In this document: positions 55,800-64,000 of the stretch, one piece after another
Layout of the letters: the number at the start of each line of letters is the position of its first letter
How positions within the stretch are numbered: the first letter of the stretch is position 1
Source of the DNA: Arion vulgaris
Taxonomy: Eukaryota; Mollusca; Gastropoda; Stylommatophora; Arionidae
Reading direction: 5' to 3'
Assembly (NCBI GenBank): GCA_020796225.1
Contig: CM036753.1
Coordinates: 88,149,703-88,213,702, forward strand
DNA: 64,000 nucleotides
Notes under the pieces: generated by a model
The model's input: only the letters and a program-made list of their open reading frames with translations
What the model was told of the DNA's origin: nothing
Database searches by the model: none
Position numbers and translations under genes: made by a program

Positions 55800-57339
55800 T
55801 TATCTCTTTTATATTTTACTTAGTTCTCATTGGCTCGGAGTTCTCCTCGCGTGCAAGCACATACACACATATTTACTTATCATCTTAGCACTAGCTAGAA
55901 CGTCTGCATGTTGTGCTTTGGGATCCATCAAACATGACACTGTGATTTATGATGACATCAGATAGGAAAACGTCGAAGCAAGACAGCACATCGCTTTAAA
56001 GTTCTAACTGGGATCACAGAGAAACATGTCAACTTTAGCTTTGGGATTTGTTGAATATGTAGAGAAGTCAAAGTCACAAAAAATATATTGTTATCAGACG
56101 AATAGCTGCTGTTAGATTATAAAGATTTAATATTAAATCATCGATTAGCTGTTTGAGAATTAAAGGCAGGTTGCTATCAATTTGTTCTTGCATCGGTATA
56201 AGATCTGGTCTGATAGCACAAGGAAGGCCACTCTGAAGGTGGATAGATTCATTGAACCAACACCATTGGACTTGGAGAATAACCATGTGTACATCGATCT
56301 ATTTATTTCTTAAACAGAAAGATCTCAGAAGCAGTACACGAACTCCGTAGCACCGTCGAGAGTTCTTAAAATAATTTTAAAAATTATGAACATTTTTCTA
56401 TAAAATTATTTTAATCGTTTTGATAAATTTTTCCCAGAGAGTTTGCAACATATTCCTATCGATTTTTCAACTGCCAAGGGATCTTTTTATGGGCTCAATT
56501 TGAACAAGGAATGAATGTTTTATCGACCGTTTCCAATTATATTAGGAACTCCATCTAATCTATACTGATTTCAGTGATCTCTGGAAAAAATATTCCGATT
56601 GTTCCACACGTGGAGCGAACTAAGTCTCTTTGGAACAAGAGGCAACACCTGAAATTGATAGACAACCTGAAATTCGATAGACAACCTGAAATTCGATAGA
56701 CAACATCAATGGAATACTACGAAAATATGGGATCACAACTACCATTGAAAGCACAACTGACCAACGACGAGAATTTAAACTTATTGTAGTGCTTCAGCGC
56801 ATAAGTAACTAGAAAAAACAAACATTTTAGATTTAGAGAGCTTTTATTGTATCTGATTTATGAATTAACTGTTTAGGAAATACATTCGATGTTTCAGAAA
56901 GAAAAGTGTCATTTCTTCGTTCATTCGCTTGACATGTGGCTCTCAAGGTAAACACGTCAGGTTTATGGCTGGGAAAACAAGATTAGGAAAGGGTTAACTG
57001 ACACGTCAGCTTAATGTCTGACAAAATAAGATCAGGAAAGAGTTCACTGTCAATAAAGGTCTAATAAAAAAGCAAACGACAATAGAAACACAAGTCAAAC
57101 AGAACAACTAATGTTACAATCACATATATTAATATAAAAACTGCGTGTGTTTATGAAGAATGTTTAATGTGATTAAATGTTTAAGTATTCAGTAGGAAAT
57201 AAATTGTCTTCTTCATTTTGTTGTTTGCTTGCTTCTTTTCTTCTTCTCTCTCTCTCTCTTCCACACACCACACACACTCTCTCTCTCTTTTCTTTTCAAC
57301 TCCGTTTGGGGTATAGGACTTGAACCACTCCTGCTACAT
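55800..57339. other. Intergenic, no supported gene
   Basis: A short triplicated motif (acaacctgaaattcgatag) lies at about 56655-56705. Sequence at 56300-56360 resembles part of the family 1 SINE body. A (TC)n tract starts at 57245. Confidence 0.45.
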
Positions 57340-57730
57340 CTTGCTATCGTTGACTACCTCTTGCTGCTCCTTTCATCTCTTCCATACATAGTTAATATTT
57401 GCCATTAAATCTCTTCTCCATGCATGTCTAGGCTTCCCTCAATTTTACTTTCGCTGTGAGTTCCAGAAAAACTTCATTTTTGTTATATTTCTCTCGGATT
57501 TTCACACGGTGGCAGCGTCTTTTGTTTTCTTTTTGTTCATTGAAATATGTCTCGTTCTCTCGACAAGCACCTCATTTGTGACTTTATAATTCCATCTAAG
57601 ACCCTCTATTCTGCATGGAGAACAGTTAATGAATATTTGCAATTTATTTGTTATTGTTATAGTCCATCTCAATATTTCTGATCAATACAGCAGAACTGCT
57701 TTAACAGTGGAGTTGAAAGTTCAATCTTTG
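57340..57730 (-). pseudogene. LINE 3'-end remnant
   Basis: The - strand reads short basic pieces such as GSPRHAWRRDLMANI, similar to the GRPR..WRRDL tail of non-LTR RTs. Heavily degraded. Confidence 0.5.
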
Positions 57731-57765
57731 GTTCTAGACTTTATCTCCATAGACTTCTACAGGCA

Positions 57766-58990
57766 CAGATGATTTTCCTGCAGAAGTCATCAAAGCAGCT
57801 GGAGAGGCAGGTGCAAAATGGGTTAGATGAATCTTCCAAATCTCATGGGAGAACCAAGAAACACCAGAAGATTGACAAACAGAATAATCACAACAATTTG
57901 GAAAAATAAAGGCAGCAAGAAGGAATGTAATAACTATATGGGAATCTCACTACTAAATCACATAAGAAAAATGTATGCTAAGATCATTGAAAAAAGACTA
58001 AGACCAATAATTGAAGAACAACTCTCAGAAGCACAGATGGGTTTCAGACGAAATAGAAGCTGTTCCGATGCAATATTCACATTAAGACAACTGACGGAAA
58101 GCGCAATAGAACATAACAAGACCTGTAGTTGGCATTCATAGCTCAGGAAAAGGCCTTCGACAGAGTCGATAGAAACAAACTATGGGATTGTTTAAGAAAA
58201 TATGGAATCAGCAAACATCTCATCAAGATCTGCTAGAGTTTATACATTTCAAATCAAAGTTACATAAGAACAAAACCCGGAACATCAAAAACATTCACAG
58301 TAAACTCAGGAGTTAGACAGGGATGTGTGCTCTCCCCACTGCTGTTTATAACATACATGGACAACATAAGTAGAGAAGCAGGAATAGAAGAAGAAACTAT
58401 TTCAGAACTTTTATTTGCAGATGACCAATCAGCAGATATCGGTAGCGAAATCAGCAATCGTTGCACAAATGCTAACCAAGTACTGGGTCAGTTAACACCA
58501 CTGTTGTCACATAAAGAGATACCGCTAACAACTAAAGCAAATCTCATAAGAATCATTTTCTGGCCAACACTATGTTACCAGTGTCAAAACATGGTCAATA
58601 ACAGCAGCTAATGAGCGGAAAATCATATCGACAGAGATGAGGTGTCTAAGAGTTGCAGGTGTAACAATAAGAGACAAAATTAGAAATGAAGAAATCAGAA
58701 GACTGGATGTGAAACCAGTCATGCAATTCATAAAATAACAACAGATTAAATGGTTTGGACACCTGACAAGAATGTCCTGGTATCGCCTACCACAGAGAGC
58801 CACACAGAAAAAGTATAATGAGTACAAAGCAAGAGGAAGACCACGCAAAGATGGAAAGACGGCATCAAGAACAGTCTTACGAACATGAATATCAGCTTAC
58901 AAAGTGCCTTAAAACAAGCACACACAAGATCACTACGTTTCCCCAACACTTCTATAAAGAAGTAAATGGTGGAAGAGAAGAAGAAGAAGA
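57766..58990 (+). pseudogene. Non-LTR retrotransposon RT remnant
   Basis: The longest LINE piece here. In changing frames: DDFPAEVIKAAGEAGAKW, then SKKECNNYMGISLLNHIRK and QMGFRRNRSCSDAIFTLRQL (RT motifs 1-2), FDRVDR (motif A), GVRQGCVLSPLLF (motif B), LLFADD (motif C, catalytic), then QQIKWFGHLTRM and the RGRPRKD tail. Stops and at least four frameshifts make it inactive. No endonuclease domain lies upstream, so it is 5'-truncated. Confidence 0.88.
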
Positions 58991-59109
58991 CTTCTACGTA
59001 TTTCCTAGAACAATAAAAGCTCTTTCTGTCATCGGTATTCTTTTTCTGACATGTCCAGATGTTCCATTCTCATTGTCAACATTTTTATATGCATTTTACA
59101 TCCAAATAT

Positions 59110-59420
59110 GTGTCTTATCTTATCTTATCTTACCGTAACCACATTTCCGTGAAGCGTCGTGGGAGATTTAGTTTCCTATCTTGTGCCAGGTGCGTTGCGC
59201 TTGACGTTGTCAGTCCATGCTTTCGCAGGGACTCTGAGATGTTTATCCATCGTGTTCATGGCCTGCCTCGTGCTCTGCGCCCTGAGCGTCGATTATTGTA
59301 GGCACGTGATGGTATGTGTATGATTCTATATCTTTAAATATGGTTTCAACCAGGGAGATCGGGTTGTCGCTTCTTGTTTACAATCTCGTCATCTTTCTCT
59401 CTCTCTCTCTCTCTCTCTCT
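59110..59420. other. Unassigned sequence with (CTTAT)n and (TC)n
   Basis: Three CTTAT units at 59113-59130, a GC-richer block (59150-59310) of unknown origin, and (TC)n at 59396-59420. Confidence 0.5.
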
Positions 59421-59499
59421 TATAAATATTTAGCCCAAGTTGTTGTGACCTCCGATCTAGTGTAATTAGTACATAGGTGAACTTTACTTGTCTTCATAA

Positions 59500-59640
59500 C
59501 AATAATAATTCCTCTCGTACCGTTATACGTTACATAGGGTCTGCAAGTAATTTCTCCATACCGCTCTATCCTGGGCAACTCGCTCAATCTCCTCCATGGA
59601 ACTGAGACCGATATTTCCTGCCACTTGTATTCATGAAAAC
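59500..59640 (-). pseudogene. LINE 3'-end remnant
   Basis: The - strand reads SMEEIERVAQDRAVWRNYL, the A.DR..WR tail motif, closely related to 3060-3262 (shared cataccgctct and cctgggcaactcgctcaat). Confidence 0.75.
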
Positions 59641-59681
59641 AATAAAATGAAATCAAGACAGAGGTAGAAGAACGCTGCATA

Positions 59682-59937
59682 TGGACAACATATTAAGAAG
59701 TTTATCTTCAGAAATAAATGGACAACATATTAAGAAGTTTATCTTCAGAAATAAATGGACAACATATTAAGAAGTTTATCTTCAGAAATAAATGGACAAC
59801 ATATTAAGAAGTTTATCTTCAGAAATAAATGGACAACATATTAAGAAGTTTATCTTCAGAAATATATGGACAACATATTAAAAAGTTTATCTTCAGAAAT
59901 AAATGGACAACATATTAAGAAGTTTATCTTCAGAAAG
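59682..59937. repeat. 37-bp tandem repeat, ~7 copies
   Basis: Unit ggacaacatattaagaagtt + tatcttcagaaataaat; two single-base variants. Confidence 0.97.
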
Positions 59938-59984
59938 TTAACTAAGAACTGCTTGCCCGGTGCTAGTAAGAGGATATGAACATC

Positions 59985-60223
59985 AGCATTCAAAAGTAAC
60001 GATGGAACTAAATCTGACAAAAGGAAACTATATCATAAAATTGTACTGAGATGGACACCAGAGGGTAAACGAAAAAGTGGAATTCAAAACTATCTGGAGA
60101 AGAATAGTAGAACAGGAACTAAAAGAAATGAATCACAGTTAGAACAGAATACAGAGGGCGGCCAAGAACAGAGAAGAAAGAGGTACATTTGTTGCTGCCC
60201 TCTGCGACAGAGACGTCACAGGC

Positions 60224-60262
<39 letters not shown>
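59985..60262 (+). pseudogene. LINE 3'-end remnant with (GA)n tail
   Basis: Reads LRWTPEGKRKSG and, with frame changes, a region matching the usual TWRRT..EL.. and A..R..W..LVAALC tail (gttgctgccctctgc). Ends in (GA)n at 60220-60262. Confidence 0.75.
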
Positions 60263-60267
<5 letters not shown>

Positions 60268-60826
60268 CAGAGAAAGATCATCAAACAGCTATTGAAACAG
60301 TTTTTGTAAAACACCTGTTTTAGTTCACCACTGTTTAATACAATCAGTTAGAGCAATAACTGTATTCTTGCAACACATTTGTCTGTGCAAGAACTGCATA
60401 ATACAATAATTGCTACAGTTCAATCACTGTTTTAATGAAAAATTGACTTTGTGCAATATATGCTTTAATCCAACATATGTTTTAGCGCAATAACTGTTTT
60501 ATTGCAATAATTGATGTAATGCAATTACTAATTTGATACAATAACTGTTTAGTGCTGAAGTTGTTTTTAGTCTAATAACTATTTTATGGCAAAAACACAA
60601 TTTTTTTTTAAGTACTTATTTGAAAAAAAATTTGTTTAACTTCACGTCCATATTTTCTCAAGAATCAATGAAACATTTACGTTGCAGGCAAGCTATTTCT
60701 CTACTTTAAAGAACATATGTGACGTCATATCGCGTGATAGCGACTGCTTAAAAGATAGCATTAGGAAAATCAACTCTAGCTATTAAAGCCCTGTACAGCA
60801 AACAAGTTGTAATCAAGGGTTGCAAT
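60263..60826. repeat. Degenerate repeat of caataactgtttta
   Basis: From about 60310 to 60600, a ~30-40-bp motif with (g/a)caataa(c/t)tg(t/a)ttta recurs at least eight times with much divergence. Beyond 60600 nothing is recognised. Confidence 0.6.
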
Positions 60827-61030
60827 CTATAATCTTGTGTGGAACAATCGTGACAAATCCACAGAAACACACTTCCGAAACTTGCAACCAACCACCAGAT
60901 TCTTCACTCGCTTTTCTTCATGTGGAAGAAATACGACTCTTTTTACTATTTGTGATTTTATACCGCCCCCACTAACTTTAAAGTATTCCCACAAATAGAC
61001 TACTTTTACTAGATCTTCAAAAACAAGGTT
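60827..61030 (-). other. Unassigned 74-codon open frame
   Basis: The - strand frame reads VNLVFEDLVKVVYLWEYFKV and ends FRKCVSVDLSRLFHTRL. Composition is protein-like, but no motif, start context or splice partner was found, and its N-terminal part enters the tandem array. Confidence 0.2.
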
Positions 61031-61800
61031 AACTGTAATAGATGGGTGCAAAGAAGGCTAACTGTAATATAGTGTCACACAGGAGGCTAATTGTAAATAG
61101 AAGGAATGCGTCACACAGCTAAAATAGTGTCACACAGAAGGCTAATTGTAATATATCGTCACACAGAAGGCTAATTGTAATATATCGTCACACAGAAGGC
61201 TAATTGTAAAATCGTTACACAGAAGCTAACTGTAATATATCGTCACACAGAAGGCTAATTGTAATATATCGTCACACAGAAGGCTAACTGTAAAAGATCG
61301 TTACACAGAATGCTAACTGTAATATATCGTTACACAGAAGGTTAACTGTAATTTATCGTCACACAGAAGGCTAATTGTAATAGATTGTCACACAGAAGGC
61401 TAACTGTAAAAGATCGTTACAAGGAAGGTTAACTGTAATATATCGTCCCACAGAAGGCTAACTGTAATAGATCGTCCCACAGAAGGTTAACTGTAATATA
61501 TCGTCGGTAACATTCGTCACAAGAAGGCTAACTGTAAATTATTATCGTCACACAGAAGGCTAACTGTAAAGATCGATACACACAATAGGCTATCTCTGTA
61601 AAAGAGCGTCACACAGAAGGTTAACTGTAATAGATTGTCACACATAAGGGTCACCTCTAACAGCTATCCACACATACTATTACCTCTAATATATTTCCAC
61701 AGAAAGCGTTAAAGCTTATAGATTTCCACACATAATATTCATTATAATGGATCTTTACACAGATGACTAACTATAATAAATATGCATACATTAGAGTAAC
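61031..61800. repeat. ~29-bp degenerate tandem array
   Basis: About 25 copies of ggctaactgtaatatatcgt + cacacagaa with frequent C/T and indel variation; it decays from 61640 onward. Confidence 0.93.
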
Positions 61801-62150
61801 TTTACTTGACACACACATAAGAATAAATATGAAAGATGCCAGCGCTCATTAAAATTCTCTTTCATCTGTATAAAATCGACATCAAATTTGAATATTCTTA
61901 ACATGACTTAAGAACGCCACAGGTTACTTTATAAAACCCATTTTTTGCAAGTTTCCTCTAATTATCAAACCAATGAATAACCAATCCCTAATGCCAAGGG
62001 GCAGTATGAGTTCTATACTAATTACCAGACGAAATATGGTTATTATAACATTATGTTACTCTTGTTTGTAATATGACAATAATTAGAAACGCACATGTAT
62101 TGATTGTTTGATATCACATTCACCCAAGAAGTTATTATTAAAAAAAAGTT
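61801..62150. other. Intergenic, no recognised feature
   Basis: Nothing supportable seen. Confidence 0.4.
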
Positions 62151-62154
62151 AATT

Positions 62155-62400
62155 GCATATCCTTTACAGGACTTTGCGAATCAACCCCAGCTTTTAACGC
62201 TGTTTATGATTTTTAAAGCATTATTACGTTCAGTAGTTTGCCATTGCTTTCTGAACGGGTGGTGCCAACGTCCTTTAGTAAAAATCCACGAGAAACAATT
62301 TGCAACCAAACTATCCGCAGCATGATGTGAACTCAGAACGTTGGGATTAATGTTGACCGAGTTACTATCCCCTAAGCCACAGACGCCACCTGGTGTGTGA
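62155..62400 (-). repeat. tRNA-derived SINE, family 2 (reverse)
   Basis: The complement begins ggtggcgtctgtggcttagg + ggatagtaactcggtc, a good tRNA-like A-box region (tggcttagggg). The body is shared with 46020-46235 and 47815-47935. Confidence 0.8.
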
Positions 62401-62872
62401 TTTTTCTTGCTAATTCTACCACTAACAAAAATATTCTTTCATGGCTATGGTATGTTGTATTTGTTTGATTTATTGATAGGACAATCTATATTTAATTTTA
62501 GTTAATAATGACGTGTGCTTTGACCTTTCTTACACAGGAAGAACACAGCGACAGCGCATGAACTCCGTAGCGTCCGTGAGAGTTCCCAATTTAATTTTAA
62601 ATATAGTGAAAATTTGTTAGAATTTTATTTTAATGAATTTTGTCAGAGCGGCGACATTTTAGCTAATCAAATCGATTTTCAGTGTCTAATGGTTGTTATA
62701 CGTATTCAACTTGAATATGGGATATATGTTTTATCGTCCTTCTCCGCTAAGACTAGGAACAAAATCTCATCAACATTGAGAACAGAGGTCAATGTAAAAA
62801 TAATTAGATCAGTTCACAGAAAATATGAACCGAGTACCTATAAAAAGAGAGGCGAGCACCGTGCCTCTATGA

Positions 62873-62873
<1 letters not shown>

Positions 62874-62968
<95 letters not shown>
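62874..62968. repeat. (AT)n microsatellite, ~95 bp
   Basis: Uninterrupted alternating AT. It makes a false (YI)n open frame. Confidence 0.99.
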
Positions 62969-63019
62969 CCTATTGTCGTAAGTGTTATTTTTCTACTTTT
63001 ATTTTATTTTCACGATAAA

Positions 63020-63470
63020 TGTTTGATCTATTGATGGCATCGATATATTGTTCATATGGTGAGTTGCATAGCGGTAAACGCTTCACAAGGTGGTCAGAAC
63101 AAGCGATTCAAAGACACACTCAAGAACTCGATGAAATACATTGGCATAGATGTCGATAACTGGGAGAATGTTGCTCAAAACAGATCAGCCTGGCGCATAC
63201 TTCTTCGACACGGTTCTTCGGCCTGCGAGGCAGGTAGAACAGCACGGATGGAACAAAAACGTCAAAATAGAAAAGCAGTAAAACTCTCCACAAGTGCAAG
63301 AAAACACTACCCACATTGTACAAGAACATTTCAAGCCTGCATCGGACTCACTAGCCATCTACGCACAGACAAACATAACGCAACTACATTCCCTTGGATG
63401 AAAATTGTTTAGTCATCTTCACCCGTCATGGACGAGCATCACCATGTTGTTCATATACTTCTATATTCTC
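63020..63470 (+). pseudogene. LINE C-terminal tail, well preserved
   Basis: Reads GGQNKRFKDTLKNSMK, WENVAQNRSAWR, CEAGRTARMEQKRQNRK and a zinc-finger-like HCTRTFQACIGLTSHLRTDK. This is the conserved end of a widespread metazoan non-LTR family. A frameshift lies near 63090 (GELHSGKR in the other frame). The 3' flank gtcatcttcacccgtcatgg + acgag is the usual end of this family. Confidence 0.88.
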
Positions 63471-63706
63471 TCGTCAAATCTATTTCATGGTGGGCCTGAG
63501 TTTTGTATGAAATTCACACGACGAGTTGCCTGTCGACAGTTATATTAGCATATACAAATCTGACTGACAAATTTGGCCATAGAAAGGGACAAATAATTGT
63601 TATACATGAAGTTATAAAGTATATCATAGAAAATAAAACGTTACAGTTACCATTATTGACATACCTAATAGCCTACTGTATATATGTCTTTGACTCTCCT
63701 GCAAAG

Positions 63707-63782
63707 AATACGACGGTCGTACTGGAGTAGAGATCGCGTGTACACTGAACAAAGATATTATGAAGAATGGAAAAAATACAAG
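63707..63782 (+). CDS. Possible exon of unknown gene
   Basis: Acceptor ttgactctcctgcaaag, donor ACAAG|gtaggt. In one frame it reads IRRSYWSRDRVYTEQRYYEE and WKKYK, leaving in phase 0. A second frame is also open. Confidence 0.3.
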
Positions 63783-63831
63783 GTAGGTTTGAAATAGGAA
63801 GGAAAATAGACGTGCATACATTTTAACACAG

Positions 63832-63939
63832 ATAGACTACGACAGAAGAAGATCTAGACTGAGACCACAAGCAAAGTCCAAGAGACATATATATCTCAAG
63901 GGTATCGAGTTTAATGAAAAGCTGTACGGAAGGACGTAG
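63832..63939 (+). CDS. Possible last exon following 63707-63782
   Basis: Acceptor cattttaacacag, phase 0, reading IDYDRRRSRLRPQAKSKRH, IYLKGIEFNEKLYGRT, then TAG at 63937-63939. The intervening intron would be only 49 bp, unusually short, which weakens the model. Confidence 0.25.
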   Translation: MDYDRRRSRLRPQAKSKRHIYLKGIEFNEKLYGRT

Positions 63940-64000
63940 TCCATAAAAAACAACAGCAGAATTTATGAGAAAATCTGGTACATCAGTCTAAGCGGGGATC

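Noticed and set aside
62614..63018. 134-codon frame containing a long YI repeat
   Set aside because: Produced by the (AT)n microsatellite.

Overview
This is animal nuclear DNA: AT-rich, intron-rich, and packed with tandem repeats and decayed transposons. No bacterial gene structure is present. The long introns, many tRNA-derived SINEs, Penelope and RTE-like non-LTR remnants, and hAT, mariner and piggyBac MITEs would fit a mollusc, plausibly a coleoid cephalopod such as an octopus. The taxon is an inference; I recognise no marker that proves it.

The one gene I can name is on the + strand. Seven exons between 3465 and 27761 encode the end of the BACK region, all six kelch repeats and the stop codon of a KLHL10-type kelch protein, a substrate adaptor for cullin-3 ubiquitin ligase known from spermatogenesis. 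The BTB and most BACK exons are not in the window and should lie upstream. All splice sites are GT/AG and all phases agree, except for two apparent one-base deletions in exon 4. Intron 4 holds a ~4 kb array of 38-bp units, and intron 5 a small array of 41-bp units. In both, every unit looks like a 3' splice site.

Downstream are two gene fragments I cannot identify. Four + strand exons (33162-35099) end in a stop. Three or four - strand exons (40830 down to 35966), all joined at phase 1, encode a Cys/Trp-containing C-terminus. The two genes converge tail to tail. The largest - strand intron carries a 2.2 kb Tc1/mariner-like element with ~103-bp inverted repeats.

The rest is repeat-dominated: minisatellites (units of 28, 29, 35, 37, 38, 41, 48, 52, ~53, ~54 and 85 bp), microsatellites, at least sixteen LINE 3'-end remnants, a Penelope GIY-YIG remnant, hAT MITEs with clear 8-bp target duplications, TTAA-flanked piggyBac-type elements, and two copies of a GC-richer ~1.2 kb repeat of unknown class. 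Several frame breaks look like consensus errors (short deletions, two of them in homopolymers), so the assembly probably has local indel errors.
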